Source: an uncultured Chloroflexota bacterium
Lineage (GTDB): Bacteria > Chloroflexota > UBA4733
NCBI GenBank assembly: GCA_937967325.1
Contig: CALBSQ010000285.1
Location: forward strand, 7,910 to 71,909
Length of the DNA stretch: 64,000 nucleotides
Reading direction: 5' to 3'
Shown: positions 33,763 through 42,623 of the stretch, piece by piece
Layout: each line of letters starts with the position of its first letter
Position numbering within the stretch: the stretch's first letter is position 1
Notes under the pieces: model-generated
Told to the model about the DNA's origin: nothing
The model's database searches: none
What the model saw: only the letters and a program-made list of their open reading frames with translations
Position numbers and translations under genes: made by a program

Positions 33763-35748
33763 GTGGTGACCGTGCCGGCTGAATCGACGGAGGCGTCTTC
33801 CCCGTTTGCTTCCGGAGCTGTGGTATGGCGACCATCGTCCGCCTACCTCTCTCGCAGCCGGCTCTTGCGCTTCATGGCAGCGCAGGGGATTGCGACGCTG
33901 GACGAGCTCCAGCGACGGTCCGTAAACGAGCCGGAGTGGTTCTGGGACGCGGTGGTGCGGGACCTCGACCTCAACTTCTTCGAGCCATACCGTCAGGTGC
34001 TCGACCTCACCAGAGGAGCGCCGTGGGCGAGCTGGTTCGTCGGTGGTCGGTACAACTATGTACACAACGCGCTGGATCGGCACGCCCTAGGGGCGACGGC
34101 GCACCGGCTTGCCGTAATCTGGGAAGGCGAGGAGGGAGACGTCCGTCAGCTCACCTATGCGGAGCTGGCCGGCGAGACGGAGCGGCTGGCGCTCGCCTTG
34201 AAGCAGCTCGGTATCGAAAAGGGTGACCGAGTTGGCGTGTTCATGCCGATGGTCCCGGAGGTAGTTGTCGCCACGCTGGCCTGCGGAAAGATCGGCGCTA
34301 TCTTCATCCCCATTTTCTCCGGCTACGCCGCCCCCGCCGTGGCGACCCGGCTGCGGGACGCCGGCGCGCGGGTGCTCATCACCGCGAACGGCTTCCCGCG
34401 CCGCGGCAAGGTGGTTCCGATGGGAACGACTGCCTTACAGGCTGCCGAGCAAGCGCCTACGATCGAGCACGTCGTCGTGGTTCGCCGTGTCGCGGATCAG
34501 AGTATGCCCGCGGATCCACGGCTGCGCTGGTGGGATGAGCTGCGAGCCGTGGCGGCAGAGCCGTGTCCAACGGAGCGAACAGCGGCCGATGATCCCTACA
34601 TGCTGATCTACACGTCCGGTACGACCGGCCGTCCTAAGGGCGCCGTCCACGTCAATGCCGGTTTCCCCATCAAGGCGACGCAAGATCTGGCGCACTGCTT
34701 CGACTTGCAAAACGACGACCGGCTGTTCTGGCTGACCGACATCGGCTGGATGATGGGACCGTGGGCGATCCAAGGGGGGCTGACGCTGGGCGCGACCGTC
34801 TGCCTCTATGACGGCGCTCCCGACTACCCCGAACCCGATCGCCTCTGGCGGCTGGTGGCGCGCCACCGGCCGACCATCCTTGGGGTAGCGCCAACGTCGA
34901 TTCGCTCCATGATGACCCACGGCGACGCATGGGTGCGGCGGCATGACCTGTCCAGTGTTCGCGTGTTCGGCTCGACCGGTGAGCCCTGGAATGTGGCGCC
35001 GTGGCGCTGGCTGTTCGAGGTGGTCGGTCGGTCGCGCCGCCCAATCATCAATTACTCCGGCGGCACGGAGATTTCTGGCGGCATTGTTGGTGGCTTCACC
35101 ATCTCGCCACTCAAACCCTGCTCCTTTGCCGGTCCCATACCGGGCATGGACGCCGACGTCGTCGACGAGCAGGGACAGTCGGTACGCGGCGCGGTCGGTG
35201 AGCTGGTCATTCGCCGGCCGTGGGTAGGGATGACCCACGGCTTCTGGCAGGACGCCGACCGCTACCTGGACACCTACTGGTCGCGCTGGCCGGACGTGTG
35301 GAGGCACGGCGACTGGGCGCTGGTCGATGGCGATGGAGCCTGGTACATCCTCGGCCGCTCGGACGACACCATCAAGGTGGCGGGTAAGCGCGTGGGACCG
35401 GCCGAGGTCGAATCGGCCGCGGTCGCGCACGCGGCCGTGGCGGAGGCGGTCGCCATTGGGGCGCCGCACCCGGTCAAGGGCGAGGCGCTGATCGTCTTGA
35501 TCGTTGTACGGCCCGATCGGGAGGAGTCGGAGGCGCTTCGGGCCGATGTGCGTTCCGCTATCACGTCGCAGCTCGGCCCGGCGCTGCGGCCGGAGGCGAT
35601 CCGCTTTGTCGGTGAGCTGCCGCGAACCCGGAACGCCAAGGTATTGCGACGCGTGGCCCGAGCGGCCTATGTGGGCGCAGCGGATCTGGGTGACCTCTCG
35701 GCCCTGGAAAATCCCTCCGCCATCGAAGCAATCCGCCAGTCTCGTTGA
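33763..35748 (+). CDS. Acetyl/acetoacetyl-CoA synthetase-like AMP-forming ligase
   Basis: A 661-residue ANL-superfamily enzyme with an N-terminal acetyl-CoA-synthetase cap (PEWFWDAVVRDLDLNFFEPY, WFVGGRYNYVHNALDRH). The AMP-binding loop is LIYTSGTTGRPKGAVH, with further core motifs WLTDIGWMMGPWAIQGGL, INYSGGTEISGG and DVWRHGDWALVDGDGAWYIL. The C-terminal catalytic Lys is in PRTRNAKVLRR. The gene begins at GTG 33763 or 33766 after AAGGAGG. Following HMG-CoA lyase, activation of the acetoacetate or acetate produced by leucine breakdown is a plausible role, but other short acids are possible. Confidence 0.88.
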   Translation: MVTVPAESTEASSPFASGAVVWRPSSAYLSRSRLLRFMAAQGIATLDELQRRSVNEPEWFWDAVVRDLDLNFFEPYRQVLDLTRGAPWASWFVGGRYNYVHNALDRHALGATAHRLAVIWEGEEGDVRQLTYAELAGETERLALALKQLGIEKGDRVGVFMPMVPEVVVATLACGKIGAIFIPIFSGYAAPAVATRLRDAGARVLITANGFPRRGKVVPMGTTALQAAEQAPTIEHVVVVRRVADQSMPADPRLRWWDELRAVAAEPCPTERTAADDPYMLIYTSGTTGRPKGAVHVNAGFPIKATQDLAHCFDLQNDDRLFWLTDIGWMMGPWAIQGGLTLGATVCLYDGAPDYPEPDRLWRLVARHRPTILGVAPTSIRSMMTHGDAWVRRHDLSSVRVFGSTGEPWNVAPWRWLFEVVGRSRRPIINYSGGTEISGGIVGGFTISPLKPCSFAGPIPGMDADVVDEQGQSVRGAVGELVIRRPWVGMTHGFWQDADRYLDTYWSRWPDVWRHGDWALVDGDGAWYILGRSDDTIKVAGKRVGPAEVESAAVAHAAVAEAVAIGAPHPVKGEALIVLIVVRPDREESEALRADVRSAITSQLGPALRPEAIRFVGELPRTRNAKVLRRVARAAYVGAADLGDLSALENPSAIEAIRQSR

Positions 35749-35828
35749 CGCGTTCTGCTCGCGCGCCCGGGCCTCCATGGTCCGCTTAATGCTACAAGTC
35801 ATAGTGCAGGGAAAGGAGTCGGTCGACC

Positions 35829-36173
35829 GTGAACGTTCAGGAAGTGCTGGCACAAGCTACCGACAGCATGGCGGTAAAGCGTGTCTATGGTGAGCCCTAC
35901 GAGAAGGACGGAGTCACCGTCATTCCCGCCGCTCGGATCCGAGGCGGCGGCGGGGGCGGCGGCGACACCCGACCGGAGGCGAACAGCAAGGGAGGGCGCG
36001 GCGCCGGCTTCGGCTTGGTCGCGGCTCCGGCGGGCGCGCTCATCATCGCCAAGGATGGCTCCGTGCGCTGGGAGCCGGCGATGAACCTCAACCGGGTGAT
36101 CATGGGCGGACAGCTTATCGCCGTCGTCGCGCTGCTGGTCCTGTGGTCCTGGATCCGCTCACGGCAAGGGTGA
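35829..36173 (+). CDS. GerW/YtfJ-family protein with C-terminal membrane anchor
   Basis: A 114-residue protein. VKRVYGEPYEKDGVTVIPAA is the family start, followed by a glycine-rich linker (RGGGGGGGD), then GAGFGLVAAPAGALIIAKDG and VRWEPAMNLNRVI. The C-terminus is one hydrophobic helix (LIAVVALLVLWSWI). GerW/YtfJ proteins are known from spore formation in Firmicutes but are widespread in non-sporulating bacteria, where their role is unknown. The gene starts at GTG 35829 with AAAGGAG upstream. Confidence 0.82.
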   Translation: MNVQEVLAQATDSMAVKRVYGEPYEKDGVTVIPAARIRGGGGGGGDTRPEANSKGGRGAGFGLVAAPAGALIIAKDGSVRWEPAMNLNRVIMGGQLIAVVALLVLWSWIRSRQG

Positions 36174-36344
36174 GGGCGCTCGCGCTGACGTTGCCGGCGC
36201 CGTCATGCCAAGCCTTGTATACTCCTCGCATCACCCCGAGTCGCCATTCTCGGCGTCCCAACGGGAGGGCAACAGCGACCCCCGGACACATCGTGTCGCG
36301 GTGATTGTTGGTCGCTGCCCCGATGCAAGGAGGAGGTCCCCATA

Positions 36345-37811
36345 ATGCCAACCGCGTATTCACGTCGCTCCACATTGGGCCTGCTGGGACGTTCGGCGCT
36401 GGGGGGCGCTGTGTTCGTGGCCGGGGGGCTCCTGGCCGCCTGTGGCACTGCCGCGACCGCGACGACGACGCCAGCGGCGGCATCGGCGAGCGGATCCTCA
36501 GCCGCGCCACAGCCCACCACCGCGGCGGCCGCCCCAGCCAAGGGGAAGGTCGCCTTGCGTTGGAGCACGTGGGGTAATGCCCAGAATCCCTTCGCCCAGG
36601 CCGCGACCCAAGGTCTGGCCATCTTCCAGCAACAGCATCCCGACATTCAGGTGACGCCGGAGGATCAGGGGGCATCCAACTTCGTGGATAAGATGACCAC
36701 GCAAATGGTCAGCGGTGTTGCGCCCGATGTCATCGGCCAGTGCTGTACTACGTTACCCAACTGGGCGCGAAAGGGGTTGTTGCTGCCGCTCGATGAGTAT
36801 ATCAACCGTGACTACAAGGCAGATCAGATCAAAGACTTCGAGCAGTTGCAGTGGTCTTTCTTCCATGACCCAAAGATGGGGCAGTTTGCCTTCCCGATGT
36901 ACATGGGCATTTTTGCGCTGTCCTACAACAAGGATCGCTTCCAGGCCGCAGGTGTGGCGTTGCCGACGGACGATTGGGACTGGCAGAACTTCCAAGATGC
37001 GATGCTGAAACTGACCGATCCATCCCAGCAGAAATGGGGGATGAACACCATCGGCGCCGGCTCGACCTGGTACCAGTTCATCCATCAGAACGGCGGCTCG
37101 CCGATCGATCCCAACGACGACACCAAGTGTACGGTGGATTCGCCGGCCGCGACGGAAGCAACGCAGTGGATCCACGACCGCTATTGGGTAGACAAGTCCA
37201 TCATCCCCAACGACCAGAAGACCGCCGGCACGACCGACGACCAGCGCTTCAAGAACGGCACGACGGCGATGAATGGGTTGGGATCCTGGTACGTAACCCG
37301 CCTGATCAAGGCCGTTGGCAACGACTTACAGTGGGATGTCGTTCCGCTCGCGAAAGGCAAGGCCGGACGGTCGACACTCGCCACTACCGATGGATGGATC
37401 ATCTTCAAGGGCAGTCCGCACGCCGCCGAGGCGTGGGAGCTGATGAAATTCCTCCAGTCCGACGACTGGTGGACCATCAACATGGCGGTGACCGGCCAGC
37501 AGCCAGCACGCGCCTCGTTGCAGGACAAGTGGATTGCCCAGATTGTCAAGGGCAACCCCGTATTGGCAGACAAGAACCTCAAGGCCTTCACGCTCGCCAA
37601 CACCCAGAACTATGGCCGTGCCGTCGATCTCTTCCACGACGACCCGCCGGCAACCAAGGCGCTCAATGATGCTTATGCCAAGGCGGTCATCATGAACCAG
37701 GCGAGCGTTGCCAGCACGATGCGGGACGTGGCCGCGCAGGTCGACCAGATAGAGAAGACATCGGCACAGTCAGCCGCGGTTGATTTCGGCTGCGCGTGCC
37801 TGACGGTTTAG
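36345..37811 (+). CDS. Orphan ABC sugar-binding lipoprotein
   Basis: A 488-residue family-1 solute-binding protein. The leader has a twin-arginine (SRRSTLGLLGRSALGGAVFV) and a canonical lipobox (LLAAC), followed by a Thr/Ala/Ser-rich tether of about 40 residues. The binding domain shows LRWSTWGNAQNPFAQAATQG, APDVIGQCCTTLPNW, FPMYMGIFALSYNKDRFQAA and LATTDGWIIFKGSPHAAEAW. It has several cysteines (QCCTT, FGCACLTV). No permease is adjacent; an ATPase of the sugar-ABC type is 9 kb away. A TATACT at 36218-36223 is a likely -10, and CAAGGAGGAGG lies before the ATG. Confidence 0.9.
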   Translation: MPTAYSRRSTLGLLGRSALGGAVFVAGGLLAACGTAATATTTPAAASASGSSAAPQPTTAAAAPAKGKVALRWSTWGNAQNPFAQAATQGLAIFQQQHPDIQVTPEDQGASNFVDKMTTQMVSGVAPDVIGQCCTTLPNWARKGLLLPLDEYINRDYKADQIKDFEQLQWSFFHDPKMGQFAFPMYMGIFALSYNKDRFQAAGVALPTDDWDWQNFQDAMLKLTDPSQQKWGMNTIGAGSTWYQFIHQNGGSPIDPNDDTKCTVDSPAATEATQWIHDRYWVDKSIIPNDQKTAGTTDDQRFKNGTTAMNGLGSWYVTRLIKAVGNDLQWDVVPLAKGKAGRSTLATTDGWIIFKGSPHAAEAWELMKFLQSDDWWTINMAVTGQQPARASLQDKWIAQIVKGNPVLADKNLKAFTLANTQNYGRAVDLFHDDPPATKALNDAYAKAVIMNQASVASTMRDVAAQVDQIEKTSAQSAAVDFGCACLTV

Positions 37812-37835
37812 CAGCGGATGAGAGTAGCCGTTTAC

Positions 37836-37950
37836 GCGGAGCGCGGGCGTCCCGCCCGCCCCGGCGGTCTCGTCGCGACGCAGCGCGTCGCCTCCGGTGG
37901 GGTCGCCTCCTCTGACTGCGATCGGGGCGGGCGGGACGCCCGCGCTCCGC
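37836..37950. repeat. Perfect 27-bp inverted repeat between convergent genes
   Basis: Arms 37836-37862 and 37924-37950 are exact reverse complements (core GCGGAGCGCGGGCGTCCCGC) around a 61-nt loop. They lie between the sugar-binding protein gene and the converging hflX. No coding potential is credible. Probably a repeat element acting as a bidirectional terminator. Confidence 0.85.
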
Positions 37951-37968
37951 GCCGGGTGGTCCTGACTG

Positions 37969-39183
37969 TCAGGCCTCAAACGGCCGGAATCGGGCAAGCA
38001 GCGATGCCGGGAGGCGACCATAGAGGGTCGTGCCCGTGGCGGAGAAGGCTTCCTGGAGCACGGCGCCGCGCCGATGGAAGAGCTGGACGAGCTCTTGCCG
38101 CTGAAAGGGGATATGCACGGTAATCTCTTTGGCCTGACGGTTGAGCAAGCTGGCGATGGCGTCCACCAGCGCGTCCAAACCGATGCCTGCTTGGGCGGAG
38201 ATGGCGATGCTGGCCGGATAAGCCTCCAGCAACCCGACCGACAAGTCGGCGAGCAGGTCGACCTTGTTGAGCGCCACTAACCGGGGGATGTCTCCGAGCT
38301 TGAGGTCTTCCAGGGTGCTGATCACCGTGCGGAATTGCTGGTAGTGATTGGGCTCGCTCACGTCCACGATAATGAGCAGCACTTCCGCCTCTTCGAGCTC
38401 CTCCAGCGTAGCGCGGAACGCCGCGATCAGTTTTGGCGGCAGCTTTTGGATGAAGCCAACGGTGTCGGTGAGCACCACCTCCTGGCCGGAGGGCATCTGC
38501 AAGCGACGCGTGGTGGGTTCCAGCGTGGCGAACAGCTTGTTCTCGGTGAGGACTCCCGCGTTGGTCAGGCGGTTCATCAGGGTGGATTTGCCCGCGTTGG
38601 TGTAGCCGACCAACGACACGACGGGAACTCCCTGCCGGGCCCGATGCTCACGGTGGAGCTGCCGGGTGCGCCGTACGTCGTCCAGTTCACGATGCAGCCG
38701 GCTGATCCGCTGCCGGATGTGGCGGCGATCGGTTTCCAACTGCGTTTCGCCGGGTCCGCGCGTGGCGATCCCGGCGACACCGCCGACGGAACCCGCGCTG
38801 CGCGAAAAGAAAGTGAACATGCCGGCGAGTCGAGGCAGGAGATACTCCAGTTGGGCGAGCTCGACTTGCAGGCTGGCTTCGCGTGTGTGGGCGCGTTGGG
38901 CGAAGATATCCAGGATCAGGGCGGAACGATCGAGCACCTTGCAGCCGACCGTCTTTTCCAAATTGCCCTGCTGCGTCGGGCTCAGCTCGCTGTCGACCAC
39001 CAACGTATCGAACGGCAGGCTCTTCTGCAGCTCGGCCAGCTCCTCCAGCTTGCCCTTGCCGGCCAACGTGGCCGGGTGAAATCGGGCAACGCGCTGAACA
39101 GAACGTCCGGCGACGACCCCGCCGGCGGTCGTGACGAGACGTGCCAGCTCGTCGAGCGATTCATCGGCGGAAAACGCCGGCAA
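37969..39183 (-). CDS. hflX: Ribosome-associated GTPase HflX
   Basis: A GTPase that binds the 50S subunit and helps split stalled ribosomes. At least 404 residues are present: the HflX N-domain (ESLDELARLVTTAGGVVAGR, SELSPTQQGNLEKTVGCKVL), the glycine-rich linker RGPGETQLETDRRHIRQRI, G1 GYTNAGKST, G3 DTVGFIQKLPP and G4 NKVDLL. TTG 39183 is the first standard start codon. However, typical HflX sequence continues upstream in frame (ERCYLLAVEEKGD) into the end of the aminotransferase-like gene with no ATG, GTG or TTG. The true start may be non-canonical. The gene is third in a dapF-aminotransferase-hflX run. Confidence 0.9.
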   Translation of the reverse strand: MPAFSADESLDELARLVTTAGGVVAGRSVQRVARFHPATLAGKGKLEELAELQKSLPFDTLVVDSELSPTQQGNLEKTVGCKVLDRSALILDIFAQRAHTREASLQVELAQLEYLLPRLAGMFTFFSRSAGSVGGVAGIATRGPGETQLETDRRHIRQRISRLHRELDDVRRTRQLHREHRARQGVPVVSLVGYTNAGKSTLMNRLTNAGVLTENKLFATLEPTTRRLQMPSGQEVVLTDTVGFIQKLPPKLIAAFRATLEELEEAEVLLIIVDVSEPNHYQQFRTVISTLEDLKLGDIPRLVALNKVDLLADLSVGLLEAYPASIAISAQAGIGLDALVDAIASLLNRQAKEITVHIPFQRQELVQLFHRRGAVLQEAFSATGTTLYGRLPASLLARFRPFEA

Positions 39184-39256
39184 GTCACCCTTTTCCTCGA
39201 CTGCCAGCAGGTAGCAACGTTCGGCAGGTTGGCCGGAGTGGCGAGTGATCGACGAA

Positions 39257-40582
39257 TCAGCAGGCGTGTTCTTGCTCCTCTCCTAATGCAATGGCCGGCT
39301 CCGCCACCGGGCCGTCGTCGCTGTCCGCGGCGGGCGACGACATGTGGCGAGAAGGGAGGGAAACCCTCTCCAGGCGGCGCATCGCTTCATCAAACAACCG
39401 ATCGTCAGCGGTTAGGGATAGCCGGATATAGCCCTCCCCGCGCCCCCCGAACCAATGGCCGGGGGCAAGCAATATCCCCACTTGTTGGAGAAACTCAGCC
39501 ACAATCTCCCTGGACCCATAGCCCGGCGGCGTCGCCGCCCACAAGGCCGGAACGGCTTTGGGACGGCGGACGTGCATGCCCAGGTGGTCAAGCACGGTGA
39601 TGGCGCGGTCACGGCGCGCTTGATAGACGGCGTTGCGCTTGCTGAACCACTCGCTGCCAATCATCGGCAGGGCCTCGGCCAGGGCACGCTGAGCGGGGAC
39701 AAAGGTCATGCTGCCCATCGACTGGCGCCACTGGCGCAGCAGCCGCAGCACCTCAGCGTTGCCAACCGCGACGGCAACCGGCCACCCAGCCAGGTGCAAC
39801 GTTTGGGCGGGCGAGTGCAGCTCGACGCACACGTGGCGGGAGCCGGGTATTTCCAACAAGCTGATGGATCGATAGCCATCGTAGGTGAACTCGCTGAAAT
39901 CGGCGAGGTGGATCACCAGAATCGAGTGTTCTGTAGCAAATTGCACTACCTGATGGAGAAATGCCGCCGGGGCAGTGGCGCCAGTCGGCACCGCGGGGTA
40001 GTCGAGCCAGAGCACTCGCGCCCGTTCCACAACGTCCGGCGGAATTGCTTTCAACTCGGGAAGAAAGTCTTGCTCTGGACGCAGCGGGAGATCAATGGTC
40101 CGCGCCCCCACGGTCGACATCGCCAGTCGGTACGCCGGGCGTCCAGGATCAGGCACGAGCGCCTCATCGCCAGGGTCCAGCAACGCCTGCGCCAGTCCGA
40201 GTATGCCGTCCTCGACGCTCGGCAACGGGAGCACCTCCCGGTTTGGGTCAAGGCTGGTCTTGAAGCGGGACTGGTACCAGCGCGCAACGGCAGATCGGAG
40301 CTCCGGCGCACCACCCGCCCCACGAACCGGATTCGCCTCCGCAGCGACCGCGCATAATCGCTCGACTGCCAACTCGGGCGGCGGCTGGTCGGAGTCGACG
40401 TGGGTGAGATTGATAACATCGATCCCCGCGGCGCGACGCTCGGCGATCTTACGCTCGACCTCGCCGTCGCTGGCGGCCAGAAACTCCTCAAGACGGCGCG
40501 ACGGTTCCACAGCCGAGCCCCGTCTAGGATTGAACGCTCTTTCGTTCGTCGCACCGGCGCCAGACAGAAGGTCAGCAGCCAC
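39257..40582 (-). CDS. Aminotransferase-fold pseudoenzyme (LL-DAP aminotransferase-like)
   Basis: The 441-residue protein keeps the full class I/II fold (VINLTHVDSDQPPPELAVER, RSAVARWYQ, DPGDEALVPDPGRPAY, GEGYIRLSLT). The cofactor residues are changed. The PLP lysine segment usually SLSKTYNMTGWR reads SPAQTLHLAGWP (Lys to Gln at codon 39803-39805, Arg to Pro). HDNPYSE reads HLADFSE (Asp to Leu, Tyr to Phe). YPNNPTG reads YPAVPTG (Asn lost). Only the C-terminal carboxylate-binding Arg remains. It therefore should not bind PLP covalently. The GTG start follows the dapF stop directly, so it is coupled to diaminopimelate synthesis and may be a regulatory or scaffold protein. Confidence 0.85.
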   Translation of the reverse strand: MAADLLSGAGATNERAFNPRRGSAVEPSRRLEEFLAASDGEVERKIAERRAAGIDVINLTHVDSDQPPPELAVERLCAVAAEANPVRGAGGAPELRSAVARWYQSRFKTSLDPNREVLPLPSVEDGILGLAQALLDPGDEALVPDPGRPAYRLAMSTVGARTIDLPLRPEQDFLPELKAIPPDVVERARVLWLDYPAVPTGATAPAAFLHQVVQFATEHSILVIHLADFSEFTYDGYRSISLLEIPGSRHVCVELHSPAQTLHLAGWPVAVAVGNAEVLRLLRQWRQSMGSMTFVPAQRALAEALPMIGSEWFSKRNAVYQARRDRAITVLDHLGMHVRRPKAVPALWAATPPGYGSREIVAEFLQQVGILLAPGHWFGGRGEGYIRLSLTADDRLFDEAMRRLERVSLPSRHMSSPAADSDDGPVAEPAIALGEEQEHAC

Positions 40583-41428
40583 TTAGGACAATGGCCATTC
40601 ACCCCGGAAGACGAAGGACGCCGGACCGGTCATTCGCATCTCGTGCCGTCCATCCCATTGCAACTGAAGATCACCGCCTGGTAGGCGAATGCGGGCCTGA
40701 TCGCCGACCAGGCCCCGCCGGTGCGCCACGGCCATGACCGCGCAAGCGCCACTTCCACACGCAAGTGTGATGCCGGCCCCGCGCTCCCACACGCGCATGA
40801 CCACCTCGTCGCGCGCCTTGACCGTGGCTACCTCAAAGTTGACCCGTCGAGGAAACCAGCCATGATGCTCCACCTTCGGACCAAGCAACTCCAGGGGAAC
40901 ACGGTCCACGTTCTCTACAAAGGCGACGGCGTGCGGATTGCCCATGGAAGCGCAACTGATGGCAAACTGCCAGCCGTCGATTGCGATTGGCTGGTTTACC
41001 ACGACAGCGCAGTCGGAAATGACGGGTATGCGTGCCGCCTCAAAGATCGGCACGCCCATATCGACCTCGACAGCGGCCGCCTGCCCACCGTCGACTAGCA
41101 CCCGCACCTTCTGGATCCCGGCCCCGGTGCGGATCGTGAGCTCTGATGCACGAGCGAGTCCGTTGTCAAACACGTACTTGCTAAAACACCGGATGCCATT
41201 GCCGCACATCTCCGATTCAGATCCGTCGGGGTTGAGCATGCGCATGCGAAAGTCCGCGGCATCGTCCCGCTCGACCAGGAGGAGACCATCGTGGCCGATG
41301 CCGAAATGCCGATCGCCGGTGGCGCGAGCGAGCCCAGGCCAGTCCAGCGCCATCCCCGAGTGCTCCGGCCCAATCAGCACGAAGTCGTTGCCCGTGCCGT
41401 GCATCTTGACAAAAGGTAGTGCGTTCAA
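40583..41428 (-). CDS. dapF: Diaminopimelate epimerase
   Basis: Interconverts LL- and meso-diaminopimelate for lysine and peptidoglycan. The 281-residue form starting at TTG 41428 has LPFVKMHGTGNDFVLI at its N-terminus and both catalytic cysteines, in SEMCGNGIRCFSKY and ITLACGSGACAVMAVAHRRG. The open frame extends 58 residues further, but a TATACT hexamer at 41438-41443 sits within that extension, so the mRNA probably starts just before the TTG. The next gene begins right at its stop. Confidence 0.92.
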   Translation of the reverse strand: MNALPFVKMHGTGNDFVLIGPEHSGMALDWPGLARATGDRHFGIGHDGLLLVERDDAADFRMRMLNPDGSESEMCGNGIRCFSKYVFDNGLARASELTIRTGAGIQKVRVLVDGGQAAAVEVDMGVPIFEAARIPVISDCAVVVNQPIAIDGWQFAISCASMGNPHAVAFVENVDRVPLELLGPKVEHHGWFPRRVNFEVATVKARDEVVMRVWERGAGITLACGSGACAVMAVAHRRGLVGDQARIRLPGGDLQLQWDGRHEMRMTGPASFVFRGEWPLS

Positions 41429-41437
41429 TATGCCGAA

Positions 41438-41443
41438 AGTATA
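41438..41443 (-). promoter_or_regulatory. -10 element close to the dapF start
   Basis: TATACT on the minus strand ends 9 nt before TTG 41428. Transcription from it would give a leader of only a few nucleotides, suggesting near-leaderless translation of dapF. No clear -35 is visible. Confidence 0.45.
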
Positions 41444-41585
41444 CGGCTTCTTGCTGGTGGTGGCGAGGGGTACGTCCACCGGACGCTTTAGCGTCAGGTG
41501 GACGATCCGTGGCGAATCTCCACCCCCGATGGTCTGGTAGGCTTCTGCGGAGTGCGTGCCCGACTGTTGCCGTGAGGAGGTCACT

Positions 41586-42623
41586 ATGCGTATCGTTGTC
41601 ACCGGGGGAGCCGGTTTTCTGGGTTATCACCTCACGCAGCGGCTGCATCGTGAGGGGCAGGAGATCGTGCTCCTTGATGTCGCGCCTTTTCCGGTGGGGG
41701 ACTATCCGGCCGAGGTCGTTCGCCTGCGGGCCGACGTGCGGGACGCCGCGACGTTGCGCCGCCACCTGGCCGGCGCGGACGTAGTCATTCACGCGGCGGC
41801 GGCGCTGCCGCTGTGGAAGCGCGCCGACATCTTCGCCGTCAACACGCATGGCACTCGCAACGTTCTGCTCGCGGCTCAGGAAGCGGGCGTCCCCCGAGTG
41901 GTGCAGATTTCTTCAACGGCCGTGTATGGCGTCCCAGACAAGCATCCGCTGGAGGAGACTGACCCCGTCGATGGAGTCGGCCCCTACGGCCAGAGTAAAA
42001 TTCAGGCGGAGGCGCTCTGCGCCATCGCCCGGGAGTCGGGCCTCTGTGTGCCGATCATCCGCCCCAAGACCTTTATCGGCACGGGTCGTCTCGGCGTCTT
42101 CCAGATCCTCTACGACTGGGTGGCCGGTGGGAAGCGCATCCCGATCATCGGCGACGGCCGCAACCGCTACCAGTTACTGGAGGTAGAGGATCTGGTGGAC
42201 GCCATCTGGCGGGTGGCGAGCGGGCCGGCGGAGCGCGTGAACGCCACCTTCAACGTCGGGGCGGCGCGTTTCGCCACGGTGATTGAGGACGTTGGCGCCC
42301 TGTGCGCCTACGCCAATAGCGGCGCGCGCGTACTGCCGACACCCGCCCCATTGGTGGTCACCGCGCTACAGGCGCTGGAGGCGTTGCATCTGTCGCCGTT
42401 GTACAAGTGGGTATACGGCACGGCGTCCAAGGACTCCTTCGTGTCCACGGACAAGATCGAGCGAGCGGCCGGATGGACACCACGCTACAGCAACGCCGAG
42501 GCGCTCATCCGCTCCTATCAGTGGTACATCGAGCACGCCGGTGAGCTCGGTTCCGGTACCGGCGTCACCCATCGAGTGGCTTGGGGCCAGGGGGCGTTGG
42601 GGCTGGTCAAGCGCCTCTTGTAG
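41586..42623 (+). CDS. NAD-dependent epimerase/dehydratase (extended SDR)
   Basis: A 345-residue extended SDR. The N-terminal RIVVTGGAGFLGYHLTQRL binds NAD, and catalytic STAVYG and YGQSKIQAEALC supply Ser, Tyr and Lys. PKTFIGTGRLGVFQILYDW lies in the substrate domain, and a C-terminal VSTDKIERAAGWTPRYSNAE is typical of sugar-nucleotide epimerases and 3-beta-hydroxysteroid-dehydrogenase relatives. ATG 41586 follows GAGGAGGT at ideal spacing. The substrate is unknown. It is monocistronic and divergent from dapF. Confidence 0.9.
   Translation: MRIVVTGGAGFLGYHLTQRLHREGQEIVLLDVAPFPVGDYPAEVVRLRADVRDAATLRRHLAGADVVIHAAAALPLWKRADIFAVNTHGTRNVLLAAQEAGVPRVVQISSTAVYGVPDKHPLEETDPVDGVGPYGQSKIQAEALCAIARESGLCVPIIRPKTFIGTGRLGVFQILYDWVAGGKRIPIIGDGRNRYQLLEVEDLVDAIWRVASGPAERVNATFNVGAARFATVIEDVGALCAYANSGARVLPTPAPLVVTALQALEALHLSPLYKWVYGTASKDSFVSTDKIERAAGWTPRYSNAEALIRSYQWYIEHAGELGSGTGVTHRVAWGQGALGLVKRLL

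Noticed and set aside
39257..40582. Simple annotation as active LL-DAP aminotransferase
   Set aside because: Fold and context suggest it, but the PLP lysine and other cofactor residues are replaced, so activity should not be assumed.
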